Below, in pieces: positions 50,325 through 59,933 of a DNA stretch of 64,000 bases; position 1 is the stretch's first letter, and every line of letters begins with the position of its first letter. The notes under the pieces are model-generated. The model saw nothing but the letters and a program-made list of their open reading frames with translations. It was not told the DNA's origin and ran no database searches. This DNA is from JAXLZZ01 sp046350675 (lineage in GTDB: Bacteria > Patescibacteriota > Saccharimonadia > Saccharimonadales > UBA4665). The stretch covers positions 124,001 through 188,000 of the forward strand of contig JAXLZZ010000005.1 in the NCBI GenBank assembly GCA_046350675.1. The letters are read 5' to 3'. The translations under genes were made by a program, and so were the position numbers.

Positions 50325-51754
50325 TGGCTGACCGCGCATGGCTTCCGGTTGCTGAATTGGCTGTAAAAGTGCAGGCTGGCGAAACCAAGTCCGTTGATTT
50401 GGTAAAAAAATCTTTATCGCGCATCGCCGAGGCAGAAGACTACAAGTCGATCATTGCTACAACCGAAAAAAGAGCCCTTGAGCGTGCCGCCGAGATTGAT
50501 GCAAAGATCGCAGCAGGTGAAAATGCTGGCCGATTAGCAGGTGTGCCATTCATTGCTAAAGATAACTTCCTAGTATTCGGCGCTGAAACAACCGCTGCAA
50601 GTAATATCCTCAAAGGCTTCGATGCCCCTTATCAATCAACGGCGATCGAAAAGCTAGAGGCTGAAGGTGCGATTTGTGTAGCAAAAGCAAACCTAGATGC
50701 CTTTGCGCATGGTGGAAGCACCGAGAACAGCGATTTCTTTACGACCAAAAACCCCCACGATACAACGCGAGTTCCCGGTGGCAGTTCGGGCGGTTCAGCG
50801 GCAGCGATAGCTTTGGACTTGGCACCTTTTGCCTTGGGCACCGATACAGGCGGTTCAATCCGCCAACCGGCAAGTTTTACCGGAATTGTTGGCTATAAAC
50901 CAACCTATGGCCTAGTTTCTCGCAGCGGCGTGGTGGCAATGGCGAGCAGTACGGATGTAATTGGTCCTATGGCGCGTACTGTCGAAGACGCAGCAGTCGT
51001 TCTCGACGTCATGGCAGGCAAAGATCAACTCGATGGCACTACGATCGAACGCGACGGCAGTTCATACACTGATCTTGCTGGTAATGTGAAAGGTAAAAAG
51101 ATTGGTGTCATCAAAGAGTATCTTCAAGAAGGTGTGGACGAAGATGTTAAGAAAATTGTCAGCCAGGCAACTGAGGCGCTCAAAGCAGCTGGTGCAGAGA
51201 TTATGGAAGTTAGTCTGCAGTCGCTGCCCAAAGCGCTCGCAGTGTACTACGTGCTCTGCCCAGCAGAGGTTAGCAGCAACCTCGGCCGCTATGATGGTCA
51301 GCGCTACGGATACAGCGACAAAGATGCCAAGAATCTTGACGAAAGTTATATGAACTCTCGTGGCACAGGCTTTGGCAAAGAAGCAAAGCGCCGCATTATG
51401 ATCGGCACCTATGTCTTGAGCAGTGGCTATTACGACGCCTATTACAAACGAGCTCAAATCGTTCGTACTAAATTAATTGAAGAGTTCAACACGGCATTCA
51501 GACAAGTTGATTTCTTGCTCGGTCCAGTAGCTCCAACCACTGCGTTTAAGATTGGTGCTAATGTCGATGACCCGTTACAGATGTATTTGAGTGATGTAAT
51601 GACCGTGGCCGCTAACTTAGTTGGTGTGCCGTCTATCAGTATCCCAGCAGGCAAAAGTGATAATCTGCCGGTTGGCCTGCAGCTGATGGCGCCGCAGAAA
51701 TCAGATCGAGAATTATTAATGATTGCAAAACAGACAGAGGAGCTACTATCGTGA
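50324..51754 (+). CDS. gatA: Aspartyl/glutamyl-tRNA amidotransferase subunit A
   Basis: GatA releases ammonia from glutamine with an amidase-signature triad. The 476 residues show the catalytic Lys in PFIAKDNFLV (about 75-84) and the Ser-cisSer block VPGGSSGGSAAAIALDLAPF (about 150-169), with DTGGSIRQPASFTG (about 174-187). The C-terminal tail ends with the usual VGLQLMAPQKSDRELL. It overlaps gatC by one base and is followed by a small gene at a GTGA overlap. Confidence 0.96.
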   Translation: MADRAWLPVAELAVKVQAGETKSVDLVKKSLSRIAEAEDYKSIIATTEKRALERAAEIDAKIAAGENAGRLAGVPFIAKDNFLVFGAETTAASNILKGFDAPYQSTAIEKLEAEGAICVAKANLDAFAHGGSTENSDFFTTKNPHDTTRVPGGSSGGSAAAIALDLAPFALGTDTGGSIRQPASFTGIVGYKPTYGLVSRSGVVAMASSTDVIGPMARTVEDAAVVLDVMAGKDQLDGTTIERDGSSYTDLAGNVKGKKIGVIKEYLQEGVDEDVKKIVSQATEALKAAGAEIMEVSLQSLPKALAVYYVLCPAEVSSNLGRYDGQRYGYSDKDAKNLDESYMNSRGTGFGKEAKRRIMIGTYVLSSGYYDAYYKRAQIVRTKLIEEFNTAFRQVDFLLGPVAPTTAFKIGANVDDPLQMYLSDVMTVAANLVGVPSISIPAGKSDNLPVGLQLMAPQKSDRELLMIAKQTEELLS

Positions 51755-52113
51755 GACTGATTCGACGCAAGCGTAAATTAAAAGTAGACGAGTATACTGA
51801 GCGCTGGCAGCAACTCCAGAAAAATTGTGCAAGTCGCAAAACCTGGCCTGTAGCAATCACAGAAGCTGACACATTGCTCGATGACGTACTCAAGCGGCTT
51901 AGATACAAAGGTAAAACGCCAGGCGAGCGCCTAGTATCTGCACAGCACGATCTGAGCAGTAACGATACGATTTGGGTCGGCCACAAGCTATGCAACAAGC
52001 TCAAGGATGAACCAGTTGATGTGCGCACTCTAAAGAAGAAAGATGTAGTGATTGCCATGGCTGGATTTCGTCAAGCATTACGCGACTTAGGAGCATTGCA
52101 GACCAATGACTGA
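51751..52113 (+). CDS. Hypothetical protein embedded between gatA and gatB, 120 aa
   Basis: I do not recognise this basic, helical protein. Recognisable elements are an N-terminal Arg/Lys-rich start (RLIRRKRKLK), an ITEADTLLDDVLKRLRYKGKT segment (quoted by ITEADTLLD, about 38-46) and WVGHKLCNKL (about 74-83). The last two form a pattern seen in helical nucleotide- or RNA-associated proteins, but this is a weak analogy. The GTGA overlap with gatA and eight-base overlap with gatB make it part of one translational unit, so it could bind the amidotransferase or tRNA. Confidence 0.8.
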   Translation: MRLIRRKRKLKVDEYTERWQQLQKNCASRKTWPVAITEADTLLDDVLKRLRYKGKTPGERLVSAQHDLSSNDTIWVGHKLCNKLKDEPVDVRTLKKKDVVIAMAGFRQALRDLGALQTND

Positions 52114-53548
52114 TCAGGCAACTCGCGACCAGTACACGATTACAATTGGTATTGAATGCCATGTGCAACTTAAGACTAAAACAAAGTTGTTTGCTGCCGT
52201 CGGCAATGACGCCCGCGAAGCGCCGCCCAACACGCTTGTGAGTCACATTTGTTTTGGTTTACCCGGCGCACTGCCAGTATTGAATGAAGAAGCCGTGGAG
52301 CTTGCGATACGTGCAGCCTTTGCACTTGGCACCGAGCCGGAGCGCTTCAGTAAGTTTGATCGTAAGCACTATTTCTATCCCGATTTGCCAAAAGGCTACC
52401 AGATCAGCCAGTTCGACGAGCCGATCATCGGCAAAGGCGCAATCACAATCAACGTCGATGGCGAGCAGAAAGAAATTGGCATCACTCGCGCCCACATGGA
52501 AGAGGACGCCGGCAAAAGCACCCATCCAACTGGTGCCGATTACAGCCTTGTTGATTTGAATCGTGCAGGAACTCCACTCCTCGAAATTGTCAGTGAGCCA
52601 GATATGCATACTGCCGCCGAAGCCAAAGCCTACGCCCGCGAACTGTATTTACGAATGCGCTACGCAGATGTATCCGAAGCTAATCTGTACTACGGCAACA
52701 TGCGCTTTGATGTGAATGTGAGCGTTAGCAAGACTGACGAGCTTGGCACACGCACCGAAACCAAAAACCTAAACAGCTTCCGTTCGGTCGAACGTGCTAT
52801 TGAGTACGAAGTTGAACGACAAATCGAAGTACTAGAAGATGGCGGCACAATCGTACAAGAAACACGCGGCTGGGACGATGATAAGCAAAAAACTTTCTCA
52901 CAGCGCAGCAAAGAAAACGCCGACGATTATCGCTATATGCCTGACCCAGACATCCCCCCAATCGTCCTCACCAACGAATATGTCGCAAAAATCAAAGCTG
53001 AAATGCCGCCCATGCCAGATGATTACCGTAAAATAATCACTGATATCGGCATTGATGCTAAGACGGCCGAAGATATCATAGCCGTGCCAGATATTGCCGA
53101 GATAGTAAAACGCGTCTATGAGTCTGCAAATGCGTCGCACGCTAAGCGCGTTGCCTTTTGGTTGCTCCAAAGCCGTCCCGAAGAAGAGCCACAGGTTCAG
53201 GAACTCAGTGTTGCAGCTGACGAGCAGTTAATCAAATTGTCGCAACTAGTAGAAGAGGGAAAGCTCAACTCTACCGCCGCTAAAGAAGTGCTTAGCGAAC
53301 TACAGCAGAATGGTGGCGAAGCCGAAGAAGTTGCCAAGAATTTGAATCTTATTCAAGTTTCAGATGAAGGTGAGATTGCGAAGATTGTAGAACAGGTACT
53401 TAGCGAGAACGAAAAAGCCGCGCAGGATGTGAAAAACGGCGAGATGAAAGCAATCGGTTTCTTGGTGGGTCAAGTGATGAAAGCCTCAAAAGGCAAAGCC
53501 AATCCATCAATGGCCCAAGACCTCATCAAAAAGCAACTTGACTTATAG
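52106..53548 (+). CDS. gatB: Aspartyl/glutamyl-tRNA amidotransferase subunit B
   Basis: GatB phosphorylates the tRNA-bound Glu or Asp and receives ammonia from GatA. The 480 residues show GIECHVQLKTKTKLF (about 12-26), the catalytic-domain HVEEDAGKSTH-like HMEEDAGKSTHP (about 130-141), VDLNRAGTPLLEIVSEPDM (about 148-166), and the C-terminal Yqey tail with GQVMKASKGKANPSMAQDLIKKQL (quoted by GQVMKAS). An internal promoter for galU lies in its last codons. Confidence 0.97.
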   Translation: MTDQATRDQYTITIGIECHVQLKTKTKLFAAVGNDAREAPPNTLVSHICFGLPGALPVLNEEAVELAIRAAFALGTEPERFSKFDRKHYFYPDLPKGYQISQFDEPIIGKGAITINVDGEQKEIGITRAHMEEDAGKSTHPTGADYSLVDLNRAGTPLLEIVSEPDMHTAAEAKAYARELYLRMRYADVSEANLYYGNMRFDVNVSVSKTDELGTRTETKNLNSFRSVERAIEYEVERQIEVLEDGGTIVQETRGWDDDKQKTFSQRSKENADDYRYMPDPDIPPIVLTNEYVAKIKAEMPPMPDDYRKIITDIGIDAKTAEDIIAVPDIAEIVKRVYESANASHAKRVAFWLLQSRPEEEPQVQELSVAADEQLIKLSQLVEEGKLNSTAAKEVLSELQQNGGEAEEVAKNLNLIQVSDEGEIAKIVEQVLSENEKAAQDVKNGEMKAIGFLVGQVMKASKGKANPSMAQDLIKKQLDL

Positions 53549-53566
53549 TTAATAATATGCTACAAT
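53538..53566 (+). promoter_or_regulatory. Promoter at the gatB-galU junction
   Basis: TTGACT (53538-53543, in the last gatB codons), 17 bases, TACAAT (53561-53566). The -10 sits in the 11-base spacer of an inverted repeat TTAATAATA (53549-53557) / TATTATTAA (53569-53577). A second extended -10 with the same TATGCTACAAT string lies at 53611-53621. Confidence 0.75.
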
Positions 53567-53640
53567 GTTATTATTAATGGAGCGATTGATCTGTAGTGCA
53601 CGCTAACGCTTATGCTACAATCAGAAAGTTACAAATAAGA

Positions 53641-54570
53641 ATGAACCCAGAGATTGAACCTATGCCAACTACCGACAATCAGGATGTACGAAAAGCAGTA
53701 ATTGCTGCAGCTGGTTTTGGCACACGCTTCTTGCCGTATACAAAGGCTATGCCGAAGGAGATGCTCCCGTTGGTCGACAAGCCTATCATCCAACATATCG
53801 TAGAGGAGCTGGTCGATGCTGGCATTGAAGATATCATAATAGTTTCTGGGGATCACAAGAGCGCAATCGACGATCATTTTCGTGATACTTCGAGAGAACT
53901 TGCCGATAACCTCAAGCAAGGAGGCAAAACTGAAATCCTTGAGCATATTGATGATATTGGCAAAATGGCAAATTTCGTTTTTATCAACCAAAGAGGACCG
54001 CAGGGTAACGGCACTCCAGTATTAAACGCCGAACATCTTCTAGATCCACGCGAACCATTTATCTACACGTTCGCTGATGACTTTGTGGAAGCTTCGCCTT
54101 CGCGTTTCAAACAACTAATAGACGTGCGCAAAAACCTAGGTGGATCGGTACTCACATGCGTTACTCGTGATGCCCCCGATGACTACAAAAAGTATGGCTA
54201 TGTGAGTGGTGAAGAAATAGAGCCTGGGATATTGGACACCGAAAAGGTTGTTGAGAAGCCAGGCACTAAGGAAGCATCACCCTCGAGCCTAGCCACAGTA
54301 AGCGGATATGTTTTTGACCCAATTATCTTTGAGTATCTCAAGGAGCAACTTAAAGATCATGATGCCACTAAAGGCGAGTTCAAGATTCAAGACTCCATGC
54401 AAGCAATGATTGATGATGGACACCACATATATAGTCGGGAGATCCAAGGCGGAACATTCTACGACACTGGTGACAAACTTGAGTATCTAAAAACAGTAGT
54501 TGATTTCGCCCTCGAGCGAGAAGATATCGGTCAAAAGTTCAAGGATTACCTACTAGGCAGGCTACAGTAG
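53641..54570 (+). CDS. galU: UTP--glucose-1-phosphate uridylyltransferase
   Basis: GalU makes UDP-glucose for glycans and lipids. From ATG 53641 there are 309 residues; ATG 53662 is also possible, while the frame open to 53596 covers the second promoter. The nucleotide-binding start is VIAAAGFGTRFLPYTKAMPKEMLPLVDKP (quoted by AGFGTRFLP and PKEMLP). TFADDFVEA carries the metal Asp pair, and VVEKPGTKEA and TGDKLEYLKTVVDFAL follow. The family length fits. Confidence 0.94.
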   Translation: MNPEIEPMPTTDNQDVRKAVIAAAGFGTRFLPYTKAMPKEMLPLVDKPIIQHIVEELVDAGIEDIIIVSGDHKSAIDDHFRDTSRELADNLKQGGKTEILEHIDDIGKMANFVFINQRGPQGNGTPVLNAEHLLDPREPFIYTFADDFVEASPSRFKQLIDVRKNLGGSVLTCVTRDAPDDYKKYGYVSGEEIEPGILDTEKVVEKPGTKEASPSSLATVSGYVFDPIIFEYLKEQLKDHDATKGEFKIQDSMQAMIDDGHHIYSREIQGGTFYDTGDKLEYLKTVVDFALEREDIGQKFKDYLLGRLQ

Positions 54571-54602
54571 CCAAATATATAGTTATATGATATACTTGTG
54601 AT

Positions 54603-54851
54603 ATGACTACATCACAAGAAATCATGGTAATAATTCTAATAGTGCTGCTCAGCGTGTTCTTCATACTGTGTATTGCTGCAGTGACAGTATTGATTAAATT
54701 GCTCAACAGTATGCGACAAGTTGTTGCAAAGGCAGAAGATGCAATTGAATCAGTAGAATCAGCAGCTGATGCTATCAAGAATACTCAAGGAAAGCTTGCA
54801 GTATTTAAGTTGATTAACAACATTATTAAGATGACTACTAAGGGGAAATAA
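54603..54851 (+). CDS. Small membrane protein, DUF948-like, 82 aa
   Basis: This 82-residue protein has one N-terminal membrane segment (about 6-32), then a helical, weakly acidic tail with VVAKAEDAIESVESAADAIKNTQGK-type coiled-coil spacing (quoted by its first part, about 39-48). It resembles DUF948 proteins that occur next to YtxH proteins. TATACT lies six bases before the ATG. The stop codon shares its last base with the next start (TAATG), so the pair is coupled. Confidence 0.8.
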   Translation: MTTSQEIMVIILIVLLSVFFILCIAAVTVLIKLLNSMRQVVAKAEDAIESVESAADAIKNTQGKLAVFKLINNIIKMTTKGK

Positions 54852-55270
54852 TGCTTTTTCAGAAGAAAGAGAATGTCACAAAAAAAGTGCTTATTGGTAG
54901 TGCCATTGCTGCTACTGCAGGCTATGCTCTCGGCGTTTTAACCGCCCCAAAGAGCGGCAAAGAAACTCGGGCTGACATCAAAAAAGGTGCCAGCAAAGGT
55001 GCAGCTAAGGCAGAGAAAGAGCTTAAGAAAGTGCAAGGTGATCTTGATAAGACGATTCGTCTTGCTAAGACTAAAAGTGGCGAAGCAAGCGTGCGCACCC
55101 GGAAAGAAATTGATGAGCTCGTAGTAAAGGCCAAAGAAGCAAAGGCTCGCACAAGAGAAGTGATGAGTGCGATTCGCTACGGCAGCGCCGACAACAAAGA
55201 GCTTGATCAGGCAATTAAAGAAGCCAACGATTCTATTGAACATCTCAAGCAATATCTCAAGAAGAAATAG
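54851..55270 (+). CDS. YtxH-domain protein, 139 aa
   Basis: The 139-residue protein begins with a Lys-rich stretch and a short membrane or glycine-rich anchor, VLIGSAIAATAGYALGVLTAPKSGKETR (quoted by IAATAGYALGVLTAPKSG, about 19-36). This is the YtxH signature GxxxGxLxAPxSGxExR. A long basic coiled coil follows (about 40-135). YtxH proteins are small envelope-stress proteins of unknown mechanism. It overlaps the preceding membrane protein by one base. Confidence 0.85.
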   Translation: MLFQKKENVTKKVLIGSAIAATAGYALGVLTAPKSGKETRADIKKGASKGAAKAEKELKKVQGDLDKTIRLAKTKSGEASVRTRKEIDELVVKAKEAKARTREVMSAIRYGSADNKELDQAIKEANDSIEHLKQYLKKK

Positions 55271-55340
55271 TTCTAACGCTTCAGTAAGGACAACCCAGCT
55301 GCTATACTTATATCTGTAAATAACAGTTCTTGAGGGTAGT

Positions 55341-58300
55341 TTGGCGGAGAAAAAATCAACGCTGCAGGCACGTGATTATGTGCATCTGCACAATCATACG
55401 CAATACAGTTTGCTTGATGGGCTTACTAAAGTTCCTGACCTCATTCAATACGTCAAAAAAACTGGCATGGAGTCAGTGGCTATTACCGATCACGGAACCT
55501 TGAGCGGCACGATTGAGTTTTATCAAGAAGCTAAAGAGCACGGCATAAAGCCTATCATTGGCATGGAAACCTATGTCGCAGCTCGGACGCTAAACGATAA
55601 AGAGCCGGGCAAAGACAAGCAAAATTACCACTTAATTCTGCTAGCAATGAATCAAAAGGGCTACGAGAACTTGATGGCGCTCAGTACGATTGCAAACCTG
55701 CAAGGTTATTATTACAAGCCACGCATCGATCATGAACTACTAGCCAAGCACAACGAAGGCCTTATTTGTCTGAGTGGTTGTGCGAGTAGTGAAGTCGGCG
55801 ATCTGCTCCGTCAAGAGCAGTATGAAGCCGCTAAGAAGATTGCTGAGTGGTATAAGGAGCAGTTCGGTGACCGGTACTATCTTGAGATCCAAGACCATGG
55901 TCATCCTGAGCATCCCAGTAAATGGTCTGCGCAGGAATCGATTAACGAACAGTTGATGCGCTTGAGCGAAGAGTTGGATATTCCTTGTGTGGTTACGTGT
56001 GACGCACATTATCTTAAACACGAAGATCAAGAAGCGCATGAGATTTTATTGTGCGTGCAAACAGGGTCATTTTTGAATGATGAAAAACGTATGAGTTTGA
56101 AAGATTTCGAACTTCACGTGAGTGGTCCCAAGGAGGTTATCAAGCGCTGGGGTAAAGATCACCCCGATTTTATTACAAATAGTAAGGCAATTGCTGATAG
56201 GTGCGACATCGAAATTGAGCTTGGCAAAATCTTGATTCCGAAGTTTCCTGTGCCCAAGGGCGAGAGTGAAAAGTCATATCTAGAAAAGCTGGTGTATCGT
56301 GGTCTGGCTTGGCGATATGGCGGGACAGATGAAGATAAAGCAGCCAAGATGACGATTGAACAGGCTCAAAAGACATTGCCGAAGGACGTGTTGGATCGAG
56401 CGATTTATGAGCTGGGCGTGATTGAAGATATGGGCTTTAACGGCTACTTTTTAATCATTTCGGATTTTATCAATTGGGGCAAGGATAAAGGCATCGTGTT
56501 TGGCCCAGGCCGAGGTAGCGCTGCAGGATCAATCATCGCCTATTCTCTAAAAATCACCGAGATTGATCCGCTGAATTACGATTTGCTCTTTGAGCGATTC
56601 TTGAACCCCGATCGTATTAGCATGCCCGATATCGATATCGACATTCAAGATACACGGCGCGCCGAAGTGATTCAGTATTGTGTCGAAAAATACGGTAAAG
56701 AGCGTGTGGCCAATATCGTCACATTTGGCCGTATGGCGGCGCGTAACGCTGTTCGAGATGTATCAAGGGTGCTACAAGTACCTTATGCTGAAGCTGATCG
56801 GCTGGCAAAGATGATCCCGCCTCCAGTGCAAGGTCGGCACACTCCGCTCGCAACCTCATTGAAAGAAAACCGTGAACTCAAACAGGAATATCAAAACAAT
56901 GCTACATCAAAGCGTGTTTTTGACCTGGCTGTCCAGATGGAAGGCACGATTCGCTCGCATGGCGTACATGCCGCTGGTGTGGTGATTGCACCTGAGGATA
57001 TTGTGTTCTATACCCCCCTTGAAATGGCGCAGAAGGGCGTGGTAGCAACCCAATATTCCATGAACCCTATTGAAGAACTTGGACTGCTCAAGATGGATTT
57101 TTTGGGGCTTTCTAACCTGACAATTATCAAAAATGCCCTGCGTATTATCAAGCGCGTACATGATGAAGATATAAATATAAACACCTTACCGTTGGATGAT
57201 GCCGAAACCTATAAGTTGTTGCAACGTGGTGATACAACAGGTGTGTTTCAGCTAGAGTCTGCTGGTATGAAGCGCTATCTCAAAGAGTTAAAGCCAACGA
57301 CTTTTGAAGATATTGTGGCTATGGTGGCTCTATATCGCCCTGGTCCGATGCAGTTTATCGATGACTTTATTTCTCGCAAGCATGGCAAAAAAGAGATTAC
57401 CTACCTCCACGATAAAATGGAGAACGCGCTCAGCAACACCTACGGCGTCTTGGTGTATCAAGAACAAGTGATGCAGATTTCAAAAGACCTTTGCGGATTT
57501 ACAGGCGGCCAGGCAGATACTTTGCGTAAAGGTGTTGCCAAGAAAATCCCGGCTGTTCTAAACAAAATGAAACCCGCGTTCATTGATGGGGCAGTAAAGA
57601 CGAGTGGTGCTGATCGCAAGCAGATGCAAGAATTCTGGAAGCAAATTGAGGCATTTGGAGCGTATTGCTTTAACAAGTCACACGCTGCTTGTTACGGTCT
57701 AATCGCCTATCAGACGGCGTACCTCAAAGCACATTATCCAGCAGCATTTATGGCAGCGCTTATGACTAGTGACTATGACGATACAGATCGACTGGCTATC
57801 GAGATAACTGAGTGTAAACACATGGGTATCACAGTTTTGCCTCCAGATGTAAATGAATCATACCTAGAATTTGCGGTTGTGCCTGATAAAAAGGAAGTTC
57901 GCTTCGGCATGGCAGCCATTAAGAATGTAGGTACCGGTGCGGTGGATGAAATTATTACAGCTCGCGACGAGGGTGGACCATTTACGGACCTGGAAGACTT
58001 TTTGACGCGCGTAAACTCTCGGGTCGTAAACAGAAAGGCGTTGGAAAGTTTAATTAAAGCCGGCGCTTTTGATAGATTTGGCGAACGACACATACTCTTA
58101 CACAATCTTGATGCCATCGTTGCACATGCGCAGCGCTTACAGAAACAAGCAGATAGTGGCCAAACCGACCTCTTCGGTAACCTAATCGAAAATGATGCAG
58201 TAGTGTCTAAGTTGGAGCTCCAGGCAGCAGGCGTTGTAGTAGATGAGCGTGCTCAGCTGGTATGGGAACGTGAATTGCTTGGTCTCTATTTGAGCAGACA

Positions 58301-58982
58301 TCCGCTCGAAGAATTTGAGATATACCTAAGTGAGCAGACCGTGCCGCTAAATGAACTTAGCGAAGATCATAACGGTAAAACAGTCACAATCGGCGGTGTT
58401 ATCTCTGATGTGCGTGATATCACGACTAAACGCGGCCAACGCATGGCATTTGTGAAACTTGAAGATCGATTTGGCGAACTAGAGATTGTACTTTTCCCGA
58501 AAACATATCAGGAAACCGGGAGTGTCTGGGAGCGCGATAAGGTGGTGATTATCCGGGGGAAGGTCACCAGTCAAGATAAAGATGGAAATCCATCTGAAGT
58601 CAAAGTGATGGTCGACCTCGCACGCGAAATTACGCAAGAACATCTAAAAGAATACGAACCAACGGGCAAGAGTTTGTCGGCAAAAGCCAGTGGTCCATCA
58701 GCGACTATAACGCCTCCTGTAGAAAATACTGACACGCAAGCAGCCGAGCAAGTTACACCTGAACGCGTCTATATAAAACTGGAAGATACCGGTGACGAAA
58801 AGAAACTTTTATCACTAAAGCAAGCGATTGACACGCATCAAGGAGAGACTGAAGTGGTGCTAGTGGTAGGTGAAGCAGCACACAAGCAAGCGATCAAGTT
58901 ACCAGGCGGTATTGATAGGGACAGCGAGGGGCTTGAGACGCTCAAAGAACTTGTGGGAACTGAAAATTTAGTCGTAAAGTAA
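55341..58982 (+). CDS. dnaE: DNA polymerase III subunit alpha
   Basis: DnaE is the replicative polymerase. The 1213 residues begin with a PHP domain, VHLHNHTQYSLLDGL (about 14-28), DHGTLSGTIEFY, and later the palm with PDIDIDIQDTRR (about 431-442, catalytic Asp pair), GRGSAAGSIIAYSL, and the finger block KMDFLGLSNLTI. OB-fold residues with ITTKRGQRMAFVKLED are near 1030-1045, and a C-terminal tail follows. The start is TTG with GAGGGT about five bases upstream. This is the single DnaE-type polymerase in the window. Confidence 0.97.
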   Translation: MAEKKSTLQARDYVHLHNHTQYSLLDGLTKVPDLIQYVKKTGMESVAITDHGTLSGTIEFYQEAKEHGIKPIIGMETYVAARTLNDKEPGKDKQNYHLILLAMNQKGYENLMALSTIANLQGYYYKPRIDHELLAKHNEGLICLSGCASSEVGDLLRQEQYEAAKKIAEWYKEQFGDRYYLEIQDHGHPEHPSKWSAQESINEQLMRLSEELDIPCVVTCDAHYLKHEDQEAHEILLCVQTGSFLNDEKRMSLKDFELHVSGPKEVIKRWGKDHPDFITNSKAIADRCDIEIELGKILIPKFPVPKGESEKSYLEKLVYRGLAWRYGGTDEDKAAKMTIEQAQKTLPKDVLDRAIYELGVIEDMGFNGYFLIISDFINWGKDKGIVFGPGRGSAAGSIIAYSLKITEIDPLNYDLLFERFLNPDRISMPDIDIDIQDTRRAEVIQYCVEKYGKERVANIVTFGRMAARNAVRDVSRVLQVPYAEADRLAKMIPPPVQGRHTPLATSLKENRELKQEYQNNATSKRVFDLAVQMEGTIRSHGVHAAGVVIAPEDIVFYTPLEMAQKGVVATQYSMNPIEELGLLKMDFLGLSNLTIIKNALRIIKRVHDEDININTLPLDDAETYKLLQRGDTTGVFQLESAGMKRYLKELKPTTFEDIVAMVALYRPGPMQFIDDFISRKHGKKEITYLHDKMENALSNTYGVLVYQEQVMQISKDLCGFTGGQADTLRKGVAKKIPAVLNKMKPAFIDGAVKTSGADRKQMQEFWKQIEAFGAYCFNKSHAACYGLIAYQTAYLKAHYPAAFMAALMTSDYDDTDRLAIEITECKHMGITVLPPDVNESYLEFAVVPDKKEVRFGMAAIKNVGTGAVDEIITARDEGGPFTDLEDFLTRVNSRVVNRKALESLIKAGAFDRFGERHILLHNLDAIVAHAQRLQKQADSGQTDLFGNLIENDAVVSKLELQAAGVVVDERAQLVWERELLGLYLSRHPLEEFEIYLSEQTVPLNELSEDHNGKTVTIGGVISDVRDITTKRGQRMAFVKLEDRFGELEIVLFPKTYQETGSVWERDKVVIIRGKVTSQDKDGNPSEVKVMVDLAREITQEHLKEYEPTGKSLSAKASGPSATITPPVENTDTQAAEQVTPERVYIKLEDTGDEKKLLSLKQAIDTHQGETEVVLVVGEAAHKQAIKLPGGIDRDSEGLETLKELVGTENLVVK

Positions 58983-59894
58983 CTAGCCAATCACACCGGT
59001 GGTGCGTGTCAGCACATAACCGGCAGTAAACACAAAGACAGCGGCAATATCTAGCAGAGGATGGTGGGCGACAAATGCTTCACCTTTTATGAGTACACCA
59101 TGCAATCGTCGGCCATGACGGACCAAGAAGAGCGTCAGAGCAGCTCCGGCAATAGCTGATATCAGCAGTGCACTCCATGTTGCTTGTGTACCTGTTAGGG
59201 CAGCAAATCGGGAAATAGGCTGGGTAGGTAGCTGTGTAGTGTCGCCTTTGACGCTGGCAGGGGTGTTCTCCGCAGTTTCAGGCACGCTGAAACGGATATC
59301 GGCGACACTCGCTACTGGTTCTGCGTATTCTGCAACTACGATGGTCTGTGGCCCTTTACCCTGGAAATTCGGAGCAGTAGCAACGCCAAATCCAACGTGC
59401 TTATAAGAGCCATTTAATATATTTTCGCGGTGCTCTGCGCTATTCATCCAGCCATTCACCACTCCAGATGCATCGCTGAAACCGTAGGCTAAATTTTCAC
59501 CGGCTGATTGATACTGGTATCCGCTGGCACCAATAAATGACCAAGGCGTCTTTCCATCCGGTGAGTTATGCGCCCAGTAGTTCTTTTTCGCCATATCTTC
59601 GGCTTTTGCCTGTGCAGCAGCGCTTAGCTGAGCATCTAGTTCAAGTGGTGCTTTCTGCTCTTTTGCACGATCGGTGTTCGTTTCTTGTAACAGATAGGAA
59701 CTTGTAAGGTTACTACGGTCGCCAAGTACGTTCCCGTTTGACCATAAACTATTGATGATGAAACCTGCTCCCACGATCAGTAGCATAGGGATGTATGGCC
59801 AATACGTCTTTAAGTAAGGCTTGCTATGCTTGTGGTGAGTGCCCGTTCTTCGCTTGTGGTGCACATTGCGCTTTGGTCTGTTTGCGACTGCCAT
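58983..59894 (-). CDS. Membrane-anchored CAP (SCP-like) domain protein
   Basis: The 303 residues have a basic N-terminus (KRNVHHKRRTGTHHKHSK) and a membrane segment (about 33-52). A CAP domain (about 70-200) follows, with LSAAAQAKAEDMAKKNYWAH (about 89-108) and ENLAYGF / GWMNSAEHRENILNGSYKHVGFG (quoted by MNSAEHRENIL), the conserved His-Glu pair region. After a Pro/Thr linker come two more segments (about 235-258 and 280-300). The domain faces outside. CAP proteins bind lipids or act at surfaces; the role here is unknown. Confidence 0.9.
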   Translation of the reverse strand: MAVANRPKRNVHHKRRTGTHHKHSKPYLKTYWPYIPMLLIVGAGFIINSLWSNGNVLGDRSNLTSSYLLQETNTDRAKEQKAPLELDAQLSAAAQAKAEDMAKKNYWAHNSPDGKTPWSFIGASGYQYQSAGENLAYGFSDASGVVNGWMNSAEHRENILNGSYKHVGFGVATAPNFQGKGPQTIVVAEYAEPVASVADIRFSVPETAENTPASVKGDTTQLPTQPISRFAALTGTQATWSALLISAIAGAALTLFLVRHGRRLHGVLIKGEAFVAHHPLLDIAAVFVFTAGYVLTRTTGVIG

Positions 59895-59933
59895 AATTTT
59901 TATTTCTTATGAATTTATTACATTATATCATAC

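Noticed and set aside
27862..51754. UGA read as glycine (SR1/Gracilibacteria code)
   Set aside because: UGA terminates pheS, gatA and others at family-typical lengths, so the standard code applies.
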